20,321 bases of DNA from CAWJHE01 sp964614855. GTDB taxonomy: Bacteria; Chloroflexota; Anaerolineae; Anaerolineales; UBA4823. Of this stretch, positions 1 through 5,779 are shown in pieces (within the stretch, counting starts at the first letter, position 1; each line of letters begins with the position of its first letter). The stretch is taken from positions 1-20,321 of the forward strand of contig CAZTMX010000033.1 in the NCBI GenBank assembly GCA_964614855.1, given 5' to 3'. A program made the position numbers and the translations under genes. Under the pieces are notes generated by a model. It did not search any database. It was not told the DNA's origin and saw nothing but the letters and a program-made list of their open reading frames with translations.

Positions 1-46
1 TGGTACTTGGGGGGCAGCCCCCTGGGAGAGTAGGTCATTGCCAAGA
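1..46 (+). rRNA. rrf: 5S ribosomal RNA, 3' end (partial)
   Basis: The first bases match the 3' third of a bacterial 5S rRNA. A G-rich and C-rich pair (around 9-22) forms the helix IV hairpin. It is followed by the conserved GGGAGAGTAGG segment (24-34), and the 3' strand of helix I (TTGCCAAG) closes at about position 45. The 5' part lies before the window, so its pairing cannot be checked. A T-rich run at 50-60 follows and could serve as the end of the rRNA operon. The call rests on recognising the 5S consensus. Confidence 0.9.
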
Positions 47-181
47 GACTTTTTCTATTTAACACACCCCTCTCATATTAGAAGAGTAGGTTTTCTTAGT
101 CAATTCCAATTTAAGATGACTCTTTTAATTAATACCCTAATTTACCAATCCTTCATCTGCAAGCCATAAGTGTTTTGTTCT

Positions 182-187
182 TATCTT
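182..187 (+). promoter_or_regulatory. Putative -10 element for a leaderless transcript
   Basis: The hexamer TATCTT (form TANNNT) lies exactly six bases before the ATG at 194. No Shine-Dalgarno sequence precedes that ATG and no convincing -35 is visible. The same geometry occurs before 9647 and 17316. The stretch 47-181 between 5S and here is AT-rich and shows no other recognisable signal. Confidence 0.35.
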
Positions 188-193
188 AACCTG

Positions 194-514
194 ATGTTAC
201 AATTGTTTTATGAGTATACAGCCTCTCTCGAGATCCCAGCTTCTTTGCAACCTTATTTCCAGGATTATGACCTGGCGGATTTACAACTGCGTAGAGATGC
301 CAACCTAATTATTCAACGCACCCTGGAATACGGCACCTGGGAGGAAATTCGCTGGTTGTTTCAGGTATACTCACGGCCGCGTATTCAGCTATTCCTGCGT
401 GAACGCGGTGAGCGTTGGCTAAAACCGGTGACATTCAGTTACTGGCGAAAATTGCTACATATTCGTCGTTGGCAGCCTGCACCATTCGGTAAAGGTGAGC
501 TATGGGATCGATGA
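194..514 (+). CDS. DUF6922-like small protein
   Basis: A 106-residue soluble protein if translation starts at the ATG at 194. A GTG at 170 in the same frame would add eight residues, but neither start has a ribosome binding site. The core (IPASLQPYF, an acidic DYDLADLQ stretch, then LIIQRTLEYGTWEEIRWLF) matches my memory of DUF6922 proteins, which begin with a PYF/LFWDYD-like motif and carry a conserved ILxxGxWEExxWL segment. Members occur in Chloroflexota and Bacteroidota. I recall some beside nucleotidyltransferase or toxin-antitoxin genes, but no such partner is seen here. It stands alone between 5S rRNA and a convergent operon. The C-terminus is rich in Arg and Trp. Its molecular function is unknown. 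Confidence 0.7.
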   Translation: MLQLFYEYTASLEIPASLQPYFQDYDLADLQLRRDANLIIQRTLEYGTWEEIRWLFQVYSRPRIQLFLRERGERWLKPVTFSYWRKLLHIRRWQPAPFGKGELWDR

Positions 515-540
515 GCTATCCCCATTGGGAAACGCTCATC
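510..540. repeat. Inverted repeat at the convergent gene ends
   Basis: GATGAGC (510-516) pairs with GCTCATC (534-540) around a 17-base loop. The left arm covers the stop codon of the DUF6922-like gene. No T-run follows on the + strand, so it is not a classical intrinsic terminator. It may protect a 3' end or end transcription weakly between the convergent genes. The rest of the gap to 589 holds only a short GGTG/CACC repeat near 557-569. Confidence 0.4.
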
Positions 541-589
541 ACAGGAAGACCATGAGGGTGCCGGTCACCGGGAATAGCAGGACCGCAAA

Positions 590-1489
590 TCACAACTTGG
601 GGATCAATACCGGCGTTGACTTTTTGTATGCCTCGTAATCCGGCTGACCGCCCCATTTTTGATCGGCTTTCTTTTCAAGCAACGGGACACCGCTGACACG
701 CGTTAGGAGCAGGGTGACGAAGATCGGGGAGATCAGGGCTACCCACTGCCAGCCTTGCAGGATCGGCAGGGCTATGATCATTACGCCTACCCACAAGACG
801 ATCTCTCCGAAGTAGTTCGGGTGCCGGGATCGGGACCACAGACCGGTTTGGATAAACTTGCCGTGGTTTTTGGGGTCGGCGTTGAAGCGGCTTTTTTGAT
901 AATCGGCTACTACTTCCAGAGAAAATCCGAAAACCCACACGATAACACCAGCCAGGGCAAAAAGGTCGAGTTCTTTGCGGTTAGCCGTGGTGATCGTAAT
1001 CAATGCTGCGATCATTGTAAAGGTAACCCACAATCCCTGGATGGTCCACACGTTCAGGAAGCGGATAAAGGATGGTTTGATTTCATCGAAACGATCATCC
1101 TTGCCCGCTTTTCTAATTCGGTTGAACAAGAAGCTGCCCAAGCGAGCAGCCCAGATCACAACCAGCGTCCACACCAGGTACCCTCTGCTATCCACCCCGG
1201 CGCTTAAAAGCACAGCCAGCGTGCTGATGGTGATATAGGTGAGACTGCCAGTAAGATCGAAGAACTTCTCGGTTTGTTGGCGGAAAGCCGGGATAAAGAC
1301 CAGCCATTGGATGAGAAACGCCAGGCCAACCAGCAGGGCAAAAACTGGGATCCCTGCTACCCGGCTGCTGCCCTGGCTTCCGGCGATTGCAGTTAGCAGG
1401 CCGATCAAGATCAAAACTGGAAAAACGATCAGCGCCTGGCGATCTGCTGCGCTTTTTGAACGATCAGTTACGTTACTTGTGTCTGTCAT
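590..1489 (-). CDS. DUF1295 family integral membrane protein (steroid 5-alpha-reductase-like)
   Basis: A 299-residue protein with hydrophobic segments near residues 20-38, 46-66, 83-97, 104-123, 150-168, 176-194 and 228-262. The C-terminal half carries the family signature: GLWSRSRHPNYFGE (216-229), then SGVPLLEKKADQKWG (266-280) and a terminal YEAYKKSTPVLIP. These match DUF1295 proteins, related to steroid 5-alpha-reductases and ICMT-type methyltransferases, which use NADPH or SAM near the conserved RHPNYFGE region. The substrate here is unknown; lipid or isoprenoid reduction is a guess. The start codon overlaps the stop of the upstream SOUL gene by four bases (ATGA), so the two are probably translationally coupled in one operon. 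Confidence 0.85.
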   Translation of the reverse strand: MTDTSNVTDRSKSAADRQALIVFPVLILIGLLTAIAGSQGSSRVAGIPVFALLVGLAFLIQWLVFIPAFRQQTEKFFDLTGSLTYITISTLAVLLSAGVDSRGYLVWTLVVIWAARLGSFLFNRIRKAGKDDRFDEIKPSFIRFLNVWTIQGLWVTFTMIAALITITTANRKELDLFALAGVIVWVFGFSLEVVADYQKSRFNADPKNHGKFIQTGLWSRSRHPNYFGEIVLWVGVMIIALPILQGWQWVALISPIFVTLLLTRVSGVPLLEKKADQKWGGQPDYEAYKKSTPVLIPKL

Positions 1490-2049
1490 GATAATTGTTC
1501 CTTTTGGATCTGGATTAAAACCTCGTTGCGTGCCAGGAACCCCGGCACCCAGGGTGGATTATAGCCTGCTACGATAAAATCCCCTTCTGTTTCAAAGCCA
1601 TGCTCTTGCAGCCACTGGTTGAGACGCTGCTTGTTTTTCTCAATCGTACCTTGTTTGAAGTACCCGGAAAAGCGGATGGCGGCCAGTGTGCGGGCTGGAA
1701 TTTGATGGATGCGAACCCGGTTGTCTACCGGCTGCGGCAGGGTTTCCGTGGTGTATGCGGAGGGCATGATGAACGCCACTGTGTAACTGGATTCGCCGCT
1801 GATAGTCACCGGCGTTGTCATGGCAATTTTTTCGGATTGGGATGCCTGGACGGGGGAAGTCATCTCAATTTTTTGTTTGGAAATGTTGTTGCCGAAGATG
1901 TAACCTGCCAGGACCCGGAAACCCTTTTCGATGGCGGAACGATACTGCTTATCGTCGATCGTTACTTCGGCCTGAATGTAAGCGGGGTAGTTACGGATTT
2001 CAATGCCGTTATCTTTACGGATTACTGAATACTTTGGTGTTTCTGTCAT
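1486..2049 (-). CDS. SOUL haem-binding family protein
   Basis: A 187-residue protein with the SOUL/HEBP pattern: an N-terminal YSVIRKDNGIEIRNYPAYIQAEV strand pair, IEMTSPV and IAMTTPV repeats near residues 61-82, and a C-terminal NPPWVPGFLARNEVLIQI ending. Family members bind haem or other tetrapyrroles; bacterial roles are poorly known. No signal peptide is visible, so it should be cytosolic. The ATG is preceded on the minus strand by GGAAAGGAAG about seven bases upstream, which supports this start. It is the first gene of a two-gene minus-strand operon and overlaps DUF1295 by four bases. Physical coupling of a haem-binding protein to a membrane reductase-like protein may mean a shared redox task, but that is inference. 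Confidence 0.9.
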   Translation of the reverse strand: MTETPKYSVIRKDNGIEIRNYPAYIQAEVTIDDKQYRSAIEKGFRVLAGYIFGNNISKQKIEMTSPVQASQSEKIAMTTPVTISGESSYTVAFIMPSAYTTETLPQPVDNRVRIHQIPARTLAAIRFSGYFKQGTIEKNKQRLNQWLQEHGFETEGDFIVAGYNPPWVPGFLARNEVLIQIQKEQLS

Positions 2050-2142
2050 AAATTACTTCCTTTCCATACCGCCTTATATCCTATTGGGGAATCCATTTAC
2101 CGCAGAAAAAAATCGCTTCCACTCGTTAGGGATTGGGAATAT

Positions 2143-2183
2143 CATAATGTCCAGGTTATGTACAGAATATTATAACATAATGT
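2143..2183. promoter_or_regulatory. Repeated CATAA/TTATG motif between divergent genes
   Basis: CATAATGT occurs at 2143-2150 and again at 2176-2183, with the inverted form TTATGTA at 2156-2162 between them. Within this, TTATGT and ACATAA form an inverted repeat with a 13-base spacer. The cluster sits between the SOUL gene (-) and the persulfide dioxygenase gene (+), where a regulator would bind. The region is AT-rich, so chance is a real alternative. A TATAAT at 2211-2216 is a possible -10 for the + gene, without a good -35. Confidence 0.3.
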
Positions 2184-2274
2184 ATAGCAATATTTAGGGA
2201 AATAATGGTCTATAATTACAGACATCGTAGAGTTTTTCAACCAATACTTAAGATAGTAAATCGGGGTGATATCC

Positions 2275-3711
2275 ATGTTATTAAAGCACTTTTTCCTAAA
2301 CAAAATCGCTCACAGTTCCTACATGCTGGTCGGAAAGTCATCCTGTGCGATTATCGATCCCCAGCGGGACATCGACCAATATATCAACCAGGCTCGTGAA
2401 ATGGGGGTAACAATAACCCATATCCTGCAAACCCACCTTCATGCCGACTTTATCTCTGGCCATATGGACCTGGCGCGTGCAACCGGTGCTAAGATCTATG
2501 CACCCCGGTCAGCTGAATGCATGTTCGACCATGTTCCCTTGGTTGAAAACGATACGATCAAGATTGATAATATCGAATTGCGTGTGATCGAGACTCCTGG
2601 GCATACCCCAGAGCACATTTGTTATGTGGCGACAGACACATCACGTGGAGATTCCCCCATAGGCGTCTTTGTGGGGGATGTATTGTTTGTTGGCGATGTC
2701 GGCAGGCCTGATCTATTCCCCGACCAGGCGATTGAATTGGCTGGAAAGCTCTACGACAGCCTGCATGACAAGCTTCTCCGGCTGCCCGATTATTGCGAAG
2801 TTTACCCTGCCCATGGGGCGGGATCCTTGTGTGGGCGTGCAATTGGCGCAAAGCATTCAACCACTATCGGTTACGAGCGCCGGTACAATGCTGCACTTCA
2901 ACTCGATCGGAAGGATTTTATTCTTTCCCTCACATCAGATATGCCACCGGCGCCAGATCACTTCAACTTGTGCAGCGACATCAACCGTGCTGGTCCTGTC
3001 GTACTTGCAGATTTGCCTGGCCTGGAAGGATTGAGACCACAACAATTTTTCCAGCGCATGCAAGACACCGGTATTGAAGTACTGGATGCACGAAACTATA
3101 CAGCTTATGCCGGCCTGCATGTTCCTGGCGCATGGCATCTTGATCTCAATGGCAACTTTCCAACTTTTGCTGGTTGGGTTTTACCAAAGGATAAGAAGTT
3201 CTTGCTCGTTGTCGATGACTTTGATGATGCCCTGACTGCTGCCACCTGGGCACGCCGGGTGGGGGTAGATCAAATCCTGGGGTATTTGATTGGGGGAATG
3301 TCAGCCTGGGTCATGGCAGGGCAGCGCAGCGCCGCGATAAACTTGATCTCCGCTGAAGATTTGCATGATCGGGTGACCGGTACTGAAAATTTTGTCCTGG
3401 TGGATGTGCGCGCCAAGTTGGAATTCCAGGACAGCCATATCGATGGTGCAATCAATATCCCTGCTCCGGATCTACGCAGTCGTTGCATTGAGCTTGACCC
3501 TGAGAAGCCCACTTGTGTGGTGTGCAGCTCAGGGAATCGCTCCAGTCTGGCCGCAAGCATTCTGGAGCGTCATGGTTTTCGCGAGATTTACAACGTGGCT
3601 GGGGGCATGACTGGCTACAGTGCCGCAAATTATGCCAGGCAGTGCGTGGTGTGTGAAAACCCACATGGGTCGCGCTTTTTTGAGATCAGCTATGATCACA
3701 TCAAGCCCTAA
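2275..3711 (+). CDS. Persulfide dioxygenase-rhodanese fusion (ETHE1/CstB-like)
   Basis: A 478-residue protein with a metallo-beta-lactamase-fold dioxygenase followed by two rhodanese domains. The THLHADFISGH motif (53-63), PGHTPEH (His110) and VGDVLF (Asp135) supply the mononuclear iron ligands expected from ETHE1 (two His, one Asp). The first rhodanese domain (about 258-350) lacks a catalytic cysteine; its active-site position reads VVDDFDD. The second (about 360-450) has the loop CSSGNRS with Cys417. Enzymes of this build oxidise glutathione or protein persulfide to sulfite and can move sulfane sulfur to or from thiosulfate. I chose the ATG at 2275 because GGGGTG lies just before it; the GTG at 2266 overlaps that binding site. 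It is cytosolic, and single-gene transcription is likely. Confidence 0.9.
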   Translation: MLLKHFFLNKIAHSSYMLVGKSSCAIIDPQRDIDQYINQAREMGVTITHILQTHLHADFISGHMDLARATGAKIYAPRSAECMFDHVPLVENDTIKIDNIELRVIETPGHTPEHICYVATDTSRGDSPIGVFVGDVLFVGDVGRPDLFPDQAIELAGKLYDSLHDKLLRLPDYCEVYPAHGAGSLCGRAIGAKHSTTIGYERRYNAALQLDRKDFILSLTSDMPPAPDHFNLCSDINRAGPVVLADLPGLEGLRPQQFFQRMQDTGIEVLDARNYTAYAGLHVPGAWHLDLNGNFPTFAGWVLPKDKKFLLVVDDFDDALTAATWARRVGVDQILGYLIGGMSAWVMAGQRSAAINLISAEDLHDRVTGTENFVLVDVRAKLEFQDSHIDGAINIPAPDLRSRCIELDPEKPTCVVCSSGNRSSLAASILERHGFREIYNVAGGMTGYSAANYARQCVVCENPHGSRFFEISYDHIKP

Positions 3712-3809
3712 GATTTGGGAGAGATATTGCATTCGCCATTTTTCAGAAACCTTTCGGTCTACAATATAGTGTTGGCTAGAAACTCAATATTTAACTAGTT
3801 CTTAAATAA

Positions 3810-3838
3810 TTGACAGTCATAGCTTAATTAATTATAAT
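3810..3838 (+). promoter_or_regulatory. Perfect consensus sigma70 promoter upstream of rpsU
   Basis: TTGACA (3810-3815) is separated by exactly 17 bases from TATAAT (3833-3838). Both hexamers and the spacing match the housekeeping consensus, so initiation near 3845 is expected to be strong. The upstream DNA is AT-rich, as for an UP element. It would drive the structured leader at 3845-3965 and, by readthrough, rpsU and infA. Confidence 0.85.
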
Positions 3839-3844
3839 AGAAGC

Positions 3845-3965
3845 GAAGCGTTAGCTGTTCATAAAGGCAAAAGGGAGACGGCGTATCGTCGATTATTCGT
3901 GCTAAGAGAAACAAGGCCATTATCGATGCTCGGCTGCGCCGCGATTGCCAGCCGAGCCTTTTGTT
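3845..3965 (+). ncRNA. Structured leader or small RNA before rpsU
   Basis: From the predicted start near 3845 to the hairpin at 3928-3957 is about 120 bases without a plausible coding sequence. TTAGC (3851-3855) can pair with GCTAA (3901-3905). Inside that, GACG (3877-3880) pairs with CGTC (3887-3890) around a six-base loop. It ends in a nine-pair GC-rich hairpin followed by CTTTTG. This fits either a 5' leader that attenuates rpsU-infA or an independent small RNA. I compared it by eye with c-di-GMP-I, preQ1, fluoride, SRP and 6S patterns and saw no match. Confidence 0.45.
3928..3965 (+). terminator. Terminator-like hairpin in the rpsU leader
   Basis: GCTCGGCTG (3928-3936) pairs perfectly with CAGCCGAGC (3949-3957) around a 12-base loop, followed by CTTTTGTTG. 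The nine-pair GC-rich stem and short T tract fit an intrinsic terminator. It lies downstream of the consensus promoter and about 90 bases before the rpsU start, so full termination would prevent rpsU expression from that promoter. Confidence 0.6.
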
Positions 3966-4054
3966 GCAACAAGAAGGATTTCAGCGTCCCCAATTTTGAT
4001 TGGCATGAACTATAGCGAGCGTTTTTAGACAGGCTGTGGAAGGAGGTGAAAGAA

Positions 4055-4252
4055 GTGACATCTGTAACATTGCGTCAGAATGAATCGCAGGATCAGTTAC
4101 TGAAGCGCTTTCGTAAGAAAGTGGCTAAAAGCGGTATCTTAAGCACAGTGCGTCGAAAACGCTGGTTTGTTTCAAAAAGCGAGCTCCGTCGTATTAACAA
4201 GAAGAAAGCAATTCGCCGTATTAAGCGCCGGAATATGCCCGATATGGAGTAG
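4055..4252 (+). CDS. rpsU: 30S ribosomal protein bS21
   Basis: A 65-residue, strongly basic protein. It shows the bS21 core: LLKRFRKKVAKSGILSTVRRKRWFVSKSELRRINKKKAIRRIKRR, with the conserved FRKKV.KSGIL..VRRK pattern and a basic C-terminal helix. bS21 binds the 30S platform near the 3' end of 16S rRNA and helps mRNA selection. The start is the GTG at 4055, because the strong site AAGGAGGTGA ends five bases before it; a GTG at 4046 lies inside that site. A long leader with a terminator-like hairpin precedes it. The gene lies 74 bases upstream of infA on the same strand, so the two are probably co-transcribed. Confidence 0.93.
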   Translation: MTSVTLRQNESQDQLLKRFRKKVAKSGILSTVRRKRWFVSKSELRRINKKKAIRRIKRRNMPDME

Positions 4253-4294
4253 GATTTTTGAGAGGTAGATTTTGTTAGTTTTTTGTTTTGTTGT

Positions 4295-4312
4295 TCAGGA
4301 GCAAACTCCTGA
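4295..4312 (+). promoter_or_regulatory. Hairpin just upstream of the infA ribosome binding site
   Basis: TCAGGAG (4295-4301) and CTCCTGA (4306-4312) form a perfect seven-pair stem with a CAAA loop. The stem hides an AGGAG sequence, while the true site GGAGGT (4317-4322) sits just after it. It could mask a decoy site or tune infA initiation. A T-rich run precedes it (4270-4294), but no T-run follows, so it is not a terminator. Confidence 0.35.
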
Positions 4313-4326
4313 TGCCGGAGGTAAAT

Positions 4327-4578
4327 ATGGCGAAAGATGAAGATAAGATTCAGGTAGAAGGGCTTGTGATTGAAGCATTGCCTGGTACCCAGTTCAAAGT
4401 GCGTATTGACAATGGGCATGAAGTTCTGGCTTACCTATCTGGGAAAATGCGCAAGTATTATATTCGCATCCTTCTGGGTGATCGTGTGCGGGTGGAAATG
4501 TCCCCTTACGACCTTACCAGAGGCCGGATTGTTTACCGTCACAAGAAATTCTCGGAAGTCCCTGAGCTAGAAGCCTGA
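4327..4578 (+). CDS. infA: Translation initiation factor IF-1
   Basis: An 83-residue protein made of a single S1/OB-fold domain. The sequence follows the IF-1 pattern closely: IQVEGLVIEALPGTQFKVRIDNGHEVLAYLSGKMRKYYIRILLGDRVRVEMSPYDLTRGRIVYR. It binds the 30S A site during initiation and works with IF-2 and IF-3. The start ATG at 4327 is preceded by GGAGGT at the right distance; earlier in-frame ATGs lack a site. An extra ~12-residue tail (KKFSEVPELEA) goes beyond the usual length of about 72. It is paired with rpsU rather than placed in the large ribosomal-protein operon. Confidence 0.95.
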   Translation: MAKDEDKIQVEGLVIEALPGTQFKVRIDNGHEVLAYLSGKMRKYYIRILLGDRVRVEMSPYDLTRGRIVYRHKKFSEVPELEA

Positions 4579-4584
4579 AAACTT

Positions 4585-4609
4585 CCTGGAATTGTCCTCC
4601 AGGGTTTTG
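4585..4609 (+). terminator. Intrinsic terminator after infA
   Basis: CCTGGA (4585-4590) pairs with TCCAGG (4598-4603) over a seven-base loop and is followed by GTTTTG. It sits seven bases after the infA stop codon, where termination is expected. Confidence 0.6.
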
Positions 4610-4625
4610 TTTGCTGTGCCTGCTT

Positions 4626-4764
4626 GACCTCTGGAATTTGAACAAAAACAGGTTTGTAACCTGTTGGTTCTCTGATTAGTAATCTAGTATCAAGTTGAAA
4701 ACAGGACCGCATGATTGTGCGGTCCTGTTACTTTTAAGTTGGTCCTAAGACCTCTGGAATTTGA
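4626..4764. repeat. 16-base direct repeat flanking two hairpins
   Basis: GACCTCTGGAATTTGA occurs at 4626-4641 and again at 4749-4764. Between the copies lie a seven-pair hairpin (ACAGGTT 4648-4654 with AACCTGT 4658-4664) and the longer hairpin at 4700-4729. The arrangement looks like the remains of a duplication or a small mobile or repetitive element, but no coding sequence or terminal inverted repeat is seen. Confidence 0.45.
4700..4735. terminator. Bidirectional terminator between infA and the nifJ operon
   Basis: ACAGGACCGCA (4701-4711) pairs perfectly with TGCGGTCCTGT (4718-4728); an A-T pair at 4700/4729 extends the stem to 12. The + strand then reads ACTTTTAA, and the - strand continues TTTTCAACTT. 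Both directions therefore have a short T tract, as expected between convergent operons. Confidence 0.75.
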
Positions 4765-4775
4765 GATATATAGCG

Positions 4776-5765
4776 TTAATATGAAGAGAGTACTCTCATA
4801 TAATTCGCTCTCTCAAACACATCGGGTTGTCCAACCGCTTTCTGGCTCATGCTGCCTTTCATTTGCTGGACCGATTCGTACTCGCGTTCTTCCATCCATT
4901 CCTTCATGCCAGCCAGGATCTTTGTTGCCGTGCCAGGGCCGCCTTGCAGGAATGCAGATGCGACTGTGGCAACACTGGCGCCAGCCATCACTGCTTTGAT
5001 CAGGTCTGCGGAGGTGTGTACACCACTAGTCAGCGCAAAATCGATATTGACTCTACCATAGAGGATAGCAATCCAGCGCAGCGGCAGGCGCATCTCATCC
5101 GATGTACTCAATACCAGGTGCGGGACGACTTCCAATTCGTCCAGGTCAAAATCCGGCTGGTAGAAACGGTTGAATAACACCAACCCATTGGCACCCGCCT
5201 TCGCCAGTTTGCTGGCAAAATTGGGCAGCGCGGTAAAGAAGGGGCTGAGTTTTACCGCCATGGGGATTTTGATGGAGCGGCGCACATCCCTTACCAGGGT
5301 GATATAGCGTTCTTCTAAAGCGGAACTGGTTAGATCTGCATCTGTCGCCAGGTAATACAGGTTAAGTTCCAGGGCATCGGCGCCAGCTTGCTCAATTTTC
5401 TGGGCGTATTCTATCCAGCCGCCGGTGGTAAAGCCGTTGAGGCTACCGATCACAGGAATGCTTACGGCTTGCTTTACCTTTTGCAAGTGCTCCAGGTAGG
5501 ATTCTGGTCCGATACTGTACTGCCCGTAATCCGGCAGATAGGACAGCGCTTCTGCAAAGGATTCGCTGCCGCGCATCAGGTCTTCGTGCAGCTTCAAGCT
5601 TTCGTTGATAATTTGTTCCTCAAATAAGGAATACAAGACTACCGCCGAGACGCCTGCTTCTTCCAGTTCTTTGACGCTATCCACCTTCTTGGTTAAAGGT
5701 GAAGATGAGGCAACCAGCGGGTTCTTCAGGTTCAATCCCAAGTAATTTGTCGATAGGTTTGTCAT
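4776..5765 (-). CDS. Dihydroorotate dehydrogenase-like flavoprotein linked to nifJ
   Basis: A 329-residue TIM-barrel protein of the DHOD family. It begins with LSTNYLGLNLKNPLVASSSPLT, has VKLSPF (171-176) and ends its barrel with TSGVHTSADLIKAVMAGASVATVASAF, the FMN-phosphate site region. True class 1 enzymes have an active-site loop N-x-SCPN with a catalytic Cys (Ser in class 2). Here the loop reads ELNLYYLATD (133-142), with neither. It is therefore unlikely to make orotate. DHOD-like genes beside nifJ are, as I recall, common in bacteria, and NCBI-style names call them DHOD-like. It starts 14 bases after nifJ with AGAGGATC as binding site. A role in electron transfer with ferredoxin or NAD(P)H is inference. 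Confidence 0.88.
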   Translation of the reverse strand: MTNLSTNYLGLNLKNPLVASSSPLTKKVDSVKELEEAGVSAVVLYSLFEEQIINESLKLHEDLMRGSESFAEALSYLPDYGQYSIGPESYLEHLQKVKQAVSIPVIGSLNGFTTGGWIEYAQKIEQAGADALELNLYYLATDADLTSSALEERYITLVRDVRRSIKIPMAVKLSPFFTALPNFASKLAKAGANGLVLFNRFYQPDFDLDELEVVPHLVLSTSDEMRLPLRWIAILYGRVNIDFALTSGVHTSADLIKAVMAGASVATVASAFLQGGPGTATKILAGMKEWMEEREYESVQQMKGSMSQKAVGQPDVFERANYMRVLSSY

Positions 5766-5779
5766 GTCTGTGATCCTCT

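Noticed and set aside
755..1207. 150-codon open frame on the + strand inside the DUF1295 gene
   Set aside because: It is antisense to a clear family member, has no binding site and encodes no recognisable protein.
2266..2274. GTG start for the persulfide dioxygenase
   Set aside because: It overlaps the GGGGTG binding site of the ATG at 2275, and family members begin near the latter.
3845..3965. Known riboswitch, SRP RNA or 6S RNA in the rpsU leader
   Set aside because: The c-di-GMP-I, preQ1, fluoride and SRP signature motifs are absent by eye, and the length is too short for 6S RNA.
4776..5765. Pyrimidine-synthesis PyrD
   Set aside because: The catalytic Cys/Ser loop is absent and the gene is tied to nifJ rather than to pyrimidine genes.
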